Below are positions 24,398 to 30,735 of a stretch of 64,000 nucleotides of DNA, one piece after another. The notes under the pieces were generated by a model that saw only the letters and a program-made list of their open reading frames with translations, was not told the origin of the DNA and searched no databases. The DNA is from Massilia sp. WG5 (GTDB lineage Bacteria; Pseudomonadota; Gammaproteobacteria; Burkholderiales; Burkholderiaceae_D): contig NZ_CP012640.2 of NCBI RefSeq assembly GCF_001412595.2, positions 1 through 64,000 on the forward strand, given 5' to 3'. The position numbers were made by a program, and so were the translations under genes. Every line of letters starts with the position of its first letter. The stretch's first letter is position 1.

Positions 24398-24994
24398 TCA
24401 ATTCGGTTGGTAGAGGCGCACGGCGTCGTCGGCGGACATGCCGCGCTTGACCCGGTACAGCAGGCGCTTGTACGGCGCTCCGCTGGCGTCAGCCACGTCA
24501 GCCAGGTTCATCACTCGCCCCTGGTACTCGACGTTGATCGAGTCGCGGCGATTGCGCGTCTGCTCCTTGACGGTGGCGCAGCGGCAGTTCCCCGGCTCGT
24601 AGTCGCCATCGACGTCATCCCGTTCGAGCGTCAGACCATCCGGGCACGGTCCCATGTCGCGGTAGAAGGCATCGAACGAATCGCTCCAGGCGGCACAGAC
24701 GCGGATGCCCCTGCCGCCGTAGTTCGCGTAGGCGTGCGAGCCTTCTCGGTTGCAGCGGTCCTTCATCGCGCTCCAGGCCTTGTACTCCTTCGTGCCGCGC
24801 ATGCCGTGCGTGGTGAGCCGGCTCCGCGTCGCTGCGCGACCTTGGCAGCCGCACGACCTCGTCTGGCCCAGGTTGACCTTCGAGAACGACGCCGAGAAGT
24901 GCGCGCCGCAGTGGCAGATGCATGCGGCCATCTTGTCCTTGACGCCGGGCACACGCTCGGTCGACAGGATCGTGATGCGGGTGTATTGCTTCAT
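24398..24994 (-). CDS. HNH/AP2-type homing endonuclease-like protein
   Basis: A 198-aa protein with an N-terminal zinc knuckle (CICHCG, RSCGCQG). It then has the family signature HGMRGTKEYKAW, MKDRCN, YGGRGIRVC, LERDDVDGDYEPGNCRCAT and KEQTRNRR, and a C-terminal helix-turn-helix-like NUMOD segment (DAVRLYQPN end). The start at 24994 is chosen for AAGGGA seven bases upstream. It is a free-standing mobile nuclease type commonly inserted in phage operons. Confidence 0.85.
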   Translation of the reverse strand: MKQYTRITILSTERVPGVKDKMAACICHCGAHFSASFSKVNLGQTRSCGCQGRAATRSRLTTHGMRGTKEYKAWSAMKDRCNREGSHAYANYGGRGIRVCAAWSDSFDAFYRDMGPCPDGLTLERDDVDGDYEPGNCRCATVKEQTRNRRDSINVEYQGRVMNLADVADASGAPYKRLLYRVKRGMSADDAVRLYQPN

Positions 24995-24996
24995 TG

Positions 24997-25206
24997 CTAT
25001 CCCTTCGGTGCGCTCGCGCGCGAAATGGTCTCGTGCTTCCTGCGCTCCGGCGCCCTCTGCCCCTTCCTGGTCTCCCAAGCGCCTTGCTCGGTGAACAACA
25101 CGCAGGGCCTGTCGGTCGCCTCGGCTGGCCTGTCGAACCCGGTGCAGTGGCCGGGCTTCGGCACGAACTTGGCGCAGGCGCGGCAGGGCAGGTGGTCGCG
25201 GTTCAT
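24997..25206 (-). CDS. 69-aa cysteine-containing phage protein
   Basis: Begins MNRDHLPCRACAKFVPK, with CxxC at residues 8-11 and two later cysteines (20 and 38), giving a likely zinc site. The ATG at 25206 overlaps the preceding TGA by four bases. It is a common small protein in betaproteobacterial phage operons. The function is unknown. Confidence 0.65.
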   Translation of the reverse strand: MNRDHLPCRACAKFVPKPGHCTGFDRPAEATDRPCVLFTEQGAWETRKGQRAPERRKHETISRASAPKG

Positions 25207-25388
25207 GCAGCTGCCTGCTCTGCGCTGACACCCATGGCTTCCTGGGCGAATTTGATCTGGATTGGCAGCAGGGTCTTGTCGCCCGTCTCGTGGCGCCACA
25301 CGATGCGCTTCGCCCAGGCTTTGTAGTCGTAGCCGGCTGCCGTGTTGTACGGGTAGCGAGCTGCTGCTGCGCCGTGGAAGTCGGTCAT
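25203..25388 (-). CDS. 61-aa phage protein
   Basis: Begins MTDFHGAAAARYPYNTAAGY and contains AWAKRIVWRHETGDKTLLP. ATGA overlaps exist at both ends (25388 and 25206). It is short and basic with no known domain. Coupling and conservation-like composition support a real gene. An upstream extension to 25487 is rejected because it would lie wholly within the neighbour. Confidence 0.6.
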   Translation of the reverse strand: MTDFHGAAAARYPYNTAAGYDYKAWAKRIVWRHETGDKTLLPIQIKFAQEAMGVSAEQAAA

Positions 25389-26044
25389 ACCGGACCTCCA
25401 AGCTGCAAGGTCTGCAAAAGCGACTTCAGGCGCTGGACGTTCTCGGGCTTGGGAGCGGCCAGTAGTGGGTGCCTGGTGGCGCCGCACATGCGCACGATGT
25501 CGCCGGCGTGCTCGGGAAGCGCTTCGGTGGCGCGATCCAGCGTGATCTGGCCCGTCCGCACAGCATTGCCGAGCATGGTCACGCGGCCCAGGGTGTCAGC
25601 GCCGAACGATGGGAAGAAGCGCGGACCACGGCCTTCGATCTTTGCCTTCTCGATCAGCCGGTTGTAGGCGTCCTTGAATGCCATGCGGGCTGCGATCTTG
25701 TCGCCGGCCTCCAGCAACGGGGAAGCCGCGGCCATGGCTTGCGCGATTTCGTCGGTCAGCATGGCTGAGTCCTGTTCCGACTTCGGCATCAGGGCCCAGG
25801 CCTCGTCGGCGCCGATCCAGTGCCCGTCCATCTGCGCGGCGCAGCCCTTCACGATGTCCGCCAGCTGCGGCTTGAAGTGACTGGTCTTCAGGTGCTGGGC
25901 AGCGGCGGCGCGCACGGTGCCGTCCGGGAAATCCTTTAACGCATCCCACCACATGTCGAGGCGCGGTCCGTCGACCGGCTTCATGTCGTCGTACTCGGCG
26001 CGCAGCAGAGCGATTGCCTCTGCCAGTTCGGGTTTCGTGGTCAT
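25385..26044 (-). CDS. replication-associated (helicase loader-like) protein
   Basis: A 219-aa helical protein, MTTKPELAEAIALLRAEYDD, with a WWDALKDFPDGTVRAAAAQHL segment typical of phage loader-region proteins. It lies immediately after the O-like gene with ATGA overlap, the place of lambda P. No Walker motif is present, as in lambda P. Assignment as helicase recruiter is inferred from place and the DFPDGTVxAAAxxHxK pattern. Confidence 0.6.
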   Translation of the reverse strand: MTTKPELAEAIALLRAEYDDMKPVDGPRLDMWWDALKDFPDGTVRAAAAQHLKTSHFKPQLADIVKGCAAQMDGHWIGADEAWALMPKSEQDSAMLTDEIAQAMAAASPLLEAGDKIAARMAFKDAYNRLIEKAKIEGRGPRFFPSFGADTLGRVTMLGNAVRTGQITLDRATEALPEHAGDIVRMCGATRHPLLAAPKPENVQRLKSLLQTLQLGGPV

Positions 26045-26922
26045 GGTTGCTCCATCCATTCCTGCAATGCGTTGATCTGCCGGCGCAGGCCGGGATCGGC
26101 GATGGCCTCGGGCGTGGCCAGCTTGATGAACTTGTCGACGTGAGGCCCGTCGCGGCAGATCAACTCGATGTCGTCGTAGACCGTGCGCTGGTCGTTCTGG
26201 CCCATGTGGTGCGGCGAGCGTCGGCAGCCGTCGACAGCCAGGCGCAGGTCGGCAACCGTGTAGCCGTCAGCCAGGCGCTTGCCGATGGCCTTGGCGCGCT
26301 TCTCGTCGAGCCTGGCCTGCGGATGGTCCATGACCCGCTGCCAGTGGGCGAACACGTCTTGCACGTCGTCGTTGCCCCTGGGTTCACGTCGGCGATCCTG
26401 AGCGGGCGACCGGGCGAAGTCGGCGGAGCCGACAGGAGCGGAGGCGACAGTGGTTTTGACCTTAGGTTCTTTCTTCTCTTCTCTACTCTTCTCTTCTCTA
26501 GGCGTGACTTGGTGTGACGCGGCGTGACTTGGCGTGACAGTTATTGTCTCGCCATCCTTTGCACTGTCACGCTGACGTTGTGCACGTTTGCGCTCGGTAG
26601 CCGTGTTATCCACGCGCTCGCGCTTCGGCTGGCGATCTTCCCAGCGGGTGACGCGCCCTTCGGAGATCAGGCCGCGCGCGCGCATCGCCTCCAGGATGCG
26701 ATCGGTGGTGCCGTCGTCGGCGCCCAGCAGGAAGTCGGTGGCCTCGCAGTCGATGTCGCCGCACTGGCCGCGTTCGACGTTCGCGCTGGCCAGTTCCAGC
26801 ACCAGGGCCCACACGGTGATGACGTCGCCGACGCGTGCGCCGGCTTTCTTCGCCACCAGGCCGAACTTGGGATCATTCACACTGCCGTGGTGCCAGCGGA
26901 ACCAGTCGATGCCGTTGGCCAT
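26041..26922 (-). CDS. O-like replication initiator
   Basis: A 293-aa protein. The N-terminal winged-helix-like domain (1-95) has WFRWHHGSVNDPKF and a DRILEAMRARGLI recognition helix. A charged linker (about 105-190) follows. The C-terminal domain has FAHWQRVMDHPQARLDEKR and VDGCRRSPHHMGQND, typical of phage replication proteins. The linker codons contain four tandem 10-bp repeats and a polypurine run, as lambda O contains ori. ATG at 26922 shares its A with the upstream TAA. Confidence 0.8.
   Translation of the reverse strand: MANGIDWFRWHHGSVNDPKFGLVAKKAGARVGDVITVWALVLELASANVERGQCGDIDCEATDFLLGADDGTTDRILEAMRARGLISEGRVTRWEDRQPKRERVDNTATERKRAQRQRDSAKDGETITVTPSHAASHQVTPREEKSREEKKEPKVKTTVASAPVGSADFARSPAQDRRREPRGNDDVQDVFAHWQRVMDHPQARLDEKRAKAIGKRLADGYTVADLRLAVDGCRRSPHHMGQNDQRTVYDDIELICRDGPHVDKFIKLATPEAIADPGLRRQINALQEWMEQP
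26463..26540 (-). other. candidate phage replication origin (iterons plus polypurine tract)
   Basis: Four contiguous 10-bp repeats, consensus GGYGTGACNN, start at 26501, 26511, 26521 and 26531. They share GTGAC and are spaced one helical turn apart. Next to them, 26463-26500 is almost purely pyrimidine on the plus strand (purine on the coding strand). A further inverted TGTCACGC lies at 26565-26572. The layout in the middle of the O-like gene parallels lambda ori. Confidence 0.65.
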
Positions 26923-27419
26923 TACGCAGCCTCCTTGCGGATCTCGCGCATCACGCTCGTGCTGTTGATGCGATGGCGCACGCGGCGCTCGACTTCCATC
27001 GCTGCCCGGTCGACATCGATGGCGCGTACGTTCTCGAGCTGAGCATCGTGGCAGTCCAGGGCCTCGTTCACGGCGCGCAGCTCGTCGCCAGTGAACACGA
27101 AGCGGTCGCTGGCCATGTAGCGTTTGCCGACGGCGAGGAGGGCGTCGCGCGCGGCGATCGTGACGAAGCGGAACTCGTCGCCGATCCCCATCTCGCACAT
27201 GACGTTGGCGATATTGATGGCGCCGACGATCAGATCCCACTGGTCGCGGGTGCCGCGGCCCTGGGCCATCTCGGCCATGGCCAGGTGGTTCTTGATCTGC
27301 AGTTCGCGCAGGTGGTCGGCGTGATCGCCGCTCATCCCGCCGAACACGGTCGACAGGACGTTGCGAGCGACGTACTTGGGCCTGTAGGACTTGTTTCGGG
27401 GCTTCTTCGGCTTGGTCAT
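26922..27419 (-). CDS. 165-aa phage protein
   Basis: Begins MTKPKKPRNKSYRPKYVARN (basic), then helices including RELQIKNHLAMAEMAQG and a region with VDRAAMEVERRVRHR. It occurs upstream of replication genes in many betaproteobacterial prophages. The function is unknown. ATG at 27419 overlaps the upstream TGA, which favours it over the ATG at 27428. Confidence 0.65.
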   Translation of the reverse strand: MTKPKKPRNKSYRPKYVARNVLSTVFGGMSGDHADHLRELQIKNHLAMAEMAQGRGTRDQWDLIVGAINIANVMCEMGIGDEFRFVTIAARDALLAVGKRYMASDRFVFTGDELRAVNEALDCHDAQLENVRAIDVDRAAMEVERRVRHRINSTSVMREIRKEAA

Positions 27420-27616
27420 GGCGGGCAAGCTCCCACCAGCTGCTCATCGAGCAGGAAGCCCCAGGTCTTGGCCGCGCACAGGTCCCACTCGCGCTGCCAG
27501 TCGGCGATGGCAGGCGCACCCAGGTTGAAGCCATGGTCGTCACGGCCAGCGCCGCGGGCGAATGCTGCCCGGGCCTTGGCCTTGATCATGTCGCGTGAAA
27601 CGATGGAGGTGTCCAC
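27416..27616 (-). CDS. 66-aa phage protein
   Basis: Starts GTG at 27616, sharing its G with the TAG of the preceding gene, with a strong GGGGGGAAGGA upstream. An ATG at residue 10 is possible. The sequence (SIVSRDMIKAKARAAFARGA, then WDLCAAKTWGFL) is helical. The function is unknown, and it could be an early regulator by place. Confidence 0.55.
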   Translation of the reverse strand: MDTSIVSRDMIKAKARAAFARGAGRDDHGFNLGAPAIADWQREWDLCAAKTWGFLLDEQLVGACPP

Positions 27617-27792
27617 TATTCCTTCCCCCCTTCGTCGGTGGCGGCGCGGATCTGCTGCCGCACCAGCTTTTGTGCATCGGCGGCGCGGCTGTCGGGCCCG
27701 GCCTTCTCGATGCAGCGCGCGACGAAGTTCCAGACGACCACGCGGCGGTCAGGCGAGAACTTCGGCGGCGGATTTTGTGTTGGTTGGTTCAT
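27616..27792 (-). CDS. 58-aa phage protein
   Basis: ATG at 27792 opens MNQPTQNPPPKFSPDRRVVV, followed by a helix with FVARCIEKAGPDSRAADAQK and QQIRAATDEGGKE. Stop TAG overlaps the next GTG. Codon use matches its neighbours. Small, soluble, function unknown. Confidence 0.55.
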   Translation of the reverse strand: MNQPTQNPPPKFSPDRRVVVWNFVARCIEKAGPDSRAADAQKLVRQQIRAATDEGGKE

Positions 27793-27813
27793 TCAATCCT
27801 CGGTGCTGGGTAT

Positions 27814-28053
27814 TCAGGAACGCATGTAGGCGGTCGGGCGCATCGTGCGGCTCGGCGCGAACTTGGCCAGTCGTTGGCCAATGCTTGGCCTATTCGACGC
27901 ACGGCTCGCCGGCTTACCATTCCTGCAAGAAAGCCAGGAGTCGCGGAGCTTCTTGCTCTGCGAGACCTCTTCCTTCTCGCAATCGTTGGTCAGCAGCACG
28001 AACTCGTCGGCGGTCAGGCAGGTCTTAACGATGATGTTGCGGGCGGTTTTCAT
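27814..28053 (-). CDS. 79-aa early phage protein
   Basis: Begins MKTARNIIVKTCLTADEFVL, followed by a polar, Lys/Ser/Arg-rich C-terminal half. AAGGAG lies nine bases upstream of the ATG. It is the first gene after cro and its terminator. The N-terminus resembles ribbon-helix-helix/conjugal accessory (KVxLTxxEF) proteins, so a small DNA-binding protein is possible. No CII-like helix-turn-helix was found here. Confidence 0.5.
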   Translation of the reverse strand: MKTARNIIVKTCLTADEFVLLTNDCEKEEVSQSKKLRDSWLSCRNGKPASRASNRPSIGQRLAKFAPSRTMRPTAYMRS

Positions 28054-28166
28054 GGGTGCTTCTCCTTGTCGGTGGTTCTCGGTGGGGGTGGTTCATGGCC
28101 AGCTAGTGGGCTGGCGGTACTGCTGTTGCTCAAAGACTTCTTCCTATGGGCAACATTTGGGGCAAC

Positions 28167-28190
28167 AAAAACCGCAGGGGATTACTGCGG
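28167..28190 (-). terminator. terminator overlapping the end of cro (tR1-like)
   Basis: CCGCAG/CTGCGG with a 7-nt loop and TTTTTG on the minus strand. The stem includes the cro stop codon. Position equals lambda tR1, separating cro from replication genes. Confidence 0.7.
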
Positions 28191-28370
28191 CTGGGATTGG
28201 GTGGTGCTGGTCTGCTTGAAGACGTCAGGGCGCGCGAGCTCGAGGAATTTCAGGCGCGCCTTCGGGATTCCGTTGTGCTGCCACTGCGAAACCGCCTGGG
28301 TGGTGACCTCGCAAAGCTCAGCGGTCTTCGTAGGGCCGCCGAGGCGTTGGATGATTTCGGTAGCGTTCAT
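28182..28370 (-). CDS. cro: Cro-like repressor
   Basis: A 62-aa helix-turn-helix protein, MNATEIIQRLGGPTKTAELC, with recognition-helix region EVTTQAVSQWQHNGIP, typical of YdaS/Cro-like proteins. The ATG at 28370 has GAGGA seven bases upstream and is preferred over 28382. It is divergent from cI and transcribed from a promoter embedded in the operator array. It should repress lysogenic transcription by binding the same sites. Confidence 0.85.
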   Translation of the reverse strand: MNATEIIQRLGGPTKTAELCEVTTQAVSQWQHNGIPKARLKFLELARPDVFKQTSTTQSQPQ

Positions 28371-28397
28371 TTCAATCCTCAAGTTAACTTTAGTCAG

Positions 28398-28426
28398 ATC
28401 GTAAGCTGACTTGGAAATAAAGTCAA
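28398..28426 (-). promoter_or_regulatory. PR-like promoter for cro and replication genes
   Basis: Minus strand TTGACT (28426-28421), 17-bp spacer, TACGAT (28403-28398). Both hexamers overlap operator sites (28424-28435 and 28402-28413), so CI binding would exclude polymerase. Confidence 0.7.
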
Positions 28427-28440
28427 GCCAGCTTTATAAA
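28411..28440 (+). promoter_or_regulatory. PRM-like promoter for cI
   Basis: Plus strand TTGGAA (28411-28416), 18-bp spacer, TATAAA (28435-28440). Transcription would start about 28447, giving a leader of only some 14 bases without a Shine-Dalgarno sequence, as for leaderless lambda cI. Confidence 0.6.
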
Positions 28441-28460
28441 TGGTTTGTTAAGCTACCTTT

Positions 28461-29162
28461 ATGAATTTATTGTCAGAAAGACTCCTGTGGGCGATGCAGC
28501 AGGAGCAGAAGCGACGAAACGGGAAGCGCGTAAGCAAAGCTGAGCTGGCGCGCGCGGCTGGCGTTTCCGACACCGCGGCGGGTAACTGGCTTAAGGGAGA
28601 TCACGGCATTGACGCGCCGAAGGCACGGGCACTGGCCAGCTACCTGAAGGTGGATGCGCTATGGCTTGAGACAGGAGAGGGAAGTCCTGCGCCTGATGCC
28701 TCCGCGCGTCCGCTGGACGACGATGAGGTCGAAGACGCTCCGGCGATCATGCGCAAGCCTCAGCTCATCCCTATAGTCGGCCGCGTCCAGGCGGGCACGG
28801 ACGGCCTTCTGCACATAGACGATTTCAGCCCAGCCCATCCCGACGGATGGCTCTTCTGGTACGCGCCGTGCGCAGATGCCTACGCTCTGCGTATTCGGGG
28901 CGAGAGCATGAGCCCGCGCTACCTTCCCGGCGAATTTGTCGGCGTCGACCCATGCGGAGAGGCGCAGCCGAGCGATGAAGTGATTGTGCTGCTGAAGGAT
29001 GGGCGCCGGATGATCAAGCGCCTGCTCTGGATTCGGGACGATCAGGCGTGCTTCGAGTCCGTGAACAAGGATCACCCCAACATCATCATCGACTGCGAAG
29101 AGATCGACCGCATGCACCTAGTGCTGGGTCACATTCCTAAAGCCGCGTTCCGGCCGAACTAA
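28461..29162 (+). CDS. cI: CI-like S24 repressor
   Basis: A 233-aa lysogeny repressor. The helix-turn-helix is at about 24-60 (VSKAELARAAGVSDTAAGNW). The S24/LexA C-terminal domain has a scissile Ala111-Gly112 pair (GRVQAGT), nucleophile Ser149 (RGESMSP) and general base Lys186 (RMIKRL). It should bind the seven NAAG-4-CTTN operators and self-cleave on RecA activation. Transcribed divergently from cro. Its TAA shares one base with the ATG of the next gene. Confidence 0.93.
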   Translation: MNLLSERLLWAMQQEQKRRNGKRVSKAELARAAGVSDTAAGNWLKGDHGIDAPKARALASYLKVDALWLETGEGSPAPDASARPLDDDEVEDAPAIMRKPQLIPIVGRVQAGTDGLLHIDDFSPAHPDGWLFWYAPCADAYALRIRGESMSPRYLPGEFVGVDPCGEAQPSDEVIVLLKDGRRMIKRLLWIRDDQACFESVNKDHPNIIIDCEEIDRMHLVLGHIPKAAFRPN

Positions 29163-29602
29163 TGACCCAGGCCGACCACCAATTCACTGAAGTGCGCCGG
29201 GTTGTGCTCAGGCTACGAGCCGGCACAGTCGGCTTTGATGCCGATCCGGACATGACCGCGCTGGAGCCGCTGTTGATCCCGACATCAGCAATTCTCGCTT
29301 CGAAGGTGAACCCGGTCACACTTCTGGCGATGCGCGTGCGCGATCGAGGCATGGAACCGATGTTCTTCGAGGACGATTGGATCGTGATTGATACCACTGA
29401 TACGGGCCTGCGCAACGGGGAAGTGTTCGCTGTGAACTGGAACGGCGAGGCCTGCGTCAACCAACTAATAAACCGTGGCGGGCAGTGGTATTTACATTCG
29501 ATTAACCCAGAGTTTGGGCCGATTAATCTGAAAAGCGGCCGGTGCACTATCGTCGGTAGGGTAGTAATTCAGTCGACGCGTGTTTTAACCGGAAGGCTTT
29601 AA
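29162..29602 (+). CDS. catalytically dead S24-domain protein without DNA-binding domain
   Basis: A 146-aa protein that aligns over its length with the C-terminal half of CI. It has RLRAGTVGFDAD (scissile Ala20-Gly21 retained), then AMRVRDRGMEPMFF, where Gly63 replaces the catalytic Ser, then GEACVNQLI, where Asn100 replaces the catalytic Lys. No helix-turn-helix is present. It is translationally coupled to cI (TAATG). Likely roles are a dimerisation partner, CI modulator or decoy. It cannot be an active protease by the known mechanism. Confidence 0.75.
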   Translation: MTQADHQFTEVRRVVLRLRAGTVGFDADPDMTALEPLLIPTSAILASKVNPVTLLAMRVRDRGMEPMFFEDDWIVIDTTDTGLRNGEVFAVNWNGEACVNQLINRGGQWYLHSINPEFGPINLKSGRCTIVGRVVIQSTRVLTGRL

Positions 29603-29649
29603 TTCAACGCGGCACATTAGGTGCAGAACCGGAAATTAACGCCAGTACT

Positions 29650-29946
29650 ATGAAAAATTACAGCAATGAATTTATTGCGACTTTGGTTGGGTCGGCAATA
29701 AGCGGTGGAATAATTTATTGGTTATTCGATTTTAATTTTTGGGCATGTGCATTTTTTGGATATTTGATTACTGAACTGGTGTCGACGGCAAATAAAGTTG
29801 AATCTGTTGGAACTGAGCTTCAGATTAATAATTACAAGCTATCCGAACTCCAAAAACAAAATTCGCAGCTCAGCGATCAATTGTGGGCACTGCAAGAGCA
29901 AATGGAAAGCTTCCAGCGAAATGTGGAGCGACAACAGAGATATTAG
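29650..29946 (+). CDS. AT-rich membrane protein with coiled-coil tail
   Basis: A 98-aa protein. Two hydrophobic segments (about 8-25 and 29-46) are followed by a cytoplasm-type coiled coil (48-96; ELQKQNSQLSDQLWALQEQ). The coding region is clearly lower in GC than surrounding phage genes, suggesting a recent acquisition. It lies in the lysogenic operon behind cI where lambda has rexA/rexB, so superinfection exclusion or another lysogen phenotype is a fair guess. No family is recognised. Confidence 0.65.
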   Translation: MKNYSNEFIATLVGSAISGGIIYWLFDFNFWACAFFGYLITELVSTANKVESVGTELQINNYKLSELQKQNSQLSDQLWALQEQMESFQRNVERQQRY

Positions 29947-30041
29947 TTGTTAACACCCGCCCATGCTGGCGCGGGAAGATGACCTGATAAATCAGGCGTC
30001 CAGTGCAATCCCTATTGAAGTCCAACCGATGAAAGGCACGC

Positions 30042-30278
30042 ATGGCAGCATATAAACACTTGACGCACTTACATCCGAATACTGGAAATGCCTTTGACTC
30101 TGTGCATCCTCCAGGGCATCCGACCGAATTCTCCGGAATTTATAGATGCGTGGCCTGCGGTCATGAGGTAACTTCGGTGAAGCATCATCCGCTTCCGCCG
30201 GAAAATCATCATGTACACGGACTGCTTGTCCCCGGCCCTATCAGGTGGCAGTTGCTGGTTGCGACCCATCCAAGTTAA
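30042..30278 (+). CDS. 78-aa zinc-binding small protein
   Basis: Begins MAAYKHLTHLHPNTGNAFDS and contains YRCVACGHEVTS (Cys36-x2-Cys39) and ENHHVHG, a likely Cys2His2 metal site, with a terminal WQLLVA strand. It resembles small bacterial proteins sometimes annotated simply as 'protein L'. AAAGG precedes the ATG by six bases. It is the last gene of the cI operon before the terminator at 30529. Its tail overlaps the convergent gene by 38 bases. Confidence 0.7.
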   Translation: MAAYKHLTHLHPNTGNAFDSVHPPGHPTEFSGIYRCVACGHEVTSVKHHPLPPENHHVHGLLVPGPIRWQLLVATHPS

Positions 30279-30516
30279 GGCTCCGAGCCTGGAGCGCGAG
30301 CGCATGCACTTCCTCGCGCTCGTACTGGCCCCATATGATCGGCGCCATGGCTGCTGCAGCCTGGGCCACCCCGACAAGCTTCGACGCCGACATATTGCAT
30401 TGCATGAACTCCATGACCCGCTTCAGGTCGTCATCCATCATCAAATCGCACACAGTACCGACACGCGGCAGACCGATCGTAGCCAACGTTTCCGTAGCTT
30501 GTTGAGTCTCTAACAT
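30241..30516 (-). CDS. 91-aa early protein on the minus strand inside the immunity region
   Basis: Begins MLETQQATETLATIGLPRVG. It is helical, with a Met/Asp-rich segment (CDLMMDDDLKRVMEFMQ) and an AQAAAAMAPIIWGQYERE hydrophobic helix. GGAGG lies five bases before the ATG at 30516 (an ATG at 30528 is also possible). It is expressed from a promoter whose -35 overlaps an operator site, so it should be shut off in the lysogen. It is convergent with the zinc-protein gene. A lytic-switch or antirepressor role is conceivable. Confidence 0.55.
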   Translation of the reverse strand: MLETQQATETLATIGLPRVGTVCDLMMDDDLKRVMEFMQCNMSASKLVGVAQAAAAMAPIIWGQYEREEVHALALQARSLNLDGSQPATAT

Positions 30517-30528
30517 CCCATCCTCCAT

Positions 30529-30551
30529 GCCGCGCTCGACGCGGCTTTTTT
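30529..30551 (+). terminator. terminator of the lysogenic operon
   Basis: GCCGCG/CGCGGC stem with a 5-nt loop followed by TTTTTT on the plus strand. It ends transcription from cI. On the opposite strand the same hairpin forms the 5' leader directly ahead of the minus-strand gene start. Confidence 0.8.
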
Positions 30552-30595
30552 ACGCCCTGACGCCGGGCCGGCGCACCGAGGGGATCGGTAGCGAC

Positions 30596-30624
30596 AGTCT
30601 ATTTCTTCCCCCCCCGTCTATCAA
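30596..30624 (-). promoter_or_regulatory. operator-linked minus-strand promoter
   Basis: Minus strand TTGATA (30624-30619), 17-bp spacer, TAGACT (30601-30596). The -35 overlaps the operator at 30622-30633. It would transcribe the 30241-30516 gene. Confidence 0.5.
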
Positions 30625-30678
30625 GCTCACTTGAATTTATTTCTAAAGACTACTTGACCTATAACTCAAGTTAGCTTT
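30622..30678. promoter_or_regulatory. OL-like array of three operator sites
   Basis: CAAGCTCACTTG (30622-30633), AAAGACTACTTG (30645-30656) and CAAGTTAGCTTT (30667-30678) fit the same NAAG-4-CTTN rule as the array near cI, with centres 23 and 22 bp apart. The array lies 2.2 kb from the OR-like array, a distance suited to CI looping. Confidence 0.7.
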
Positions 30679-30683
30679 AGTAT
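30654..30683 (+). promoter_or_regulatory. PL-like promoter of the early/recombination operon
   Basis: TTGACC (30654-30659), 18-bp spacer, TAGTAT (30678-30683) on the plus strand, overlapped by two operator sites. It serves the genes from 30736 to the integrase. Confidence 0.6.
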
Positions 30684-30735
30684 TACTCCATCGCAGCGAG
30701 CTCAGCACCCGCCGAGCCGCGAAATGGAGAAGAGC

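Larger units (their letters stand above)
28380..28460. promoter_or_regulatory. OR-like array of four operator sites
   Basis: Four 12-bp sites fit NAAG-4-CTTN: CAAGTTAACTTT (28380-28391), TAAGCTGACTTG (28402-28413), CAAGCCAGCTTT (28424-28435) and TAAGCTACCTTT (28449-28460). Centres are 22, 22 and 25 bp apart, two helical turns. The first lies in the cro leader and the last abuts the cI ATG. Confidence 0.75.

Noticed and set aside
26501..26540. Tandem repeats considered as a CRISPR array
   Set aside because: Units are 10 bp, contiguous and without spacers, and lie within a coding gene; an origin fits better.
26923..27543. Upstream extension of the O-like gene frame
   Set aside because: The extension is the alternate frame of two other coupled genes; the ATG at 26922 shares a base with the previous stop codon and starts the family-typical N-terminus.
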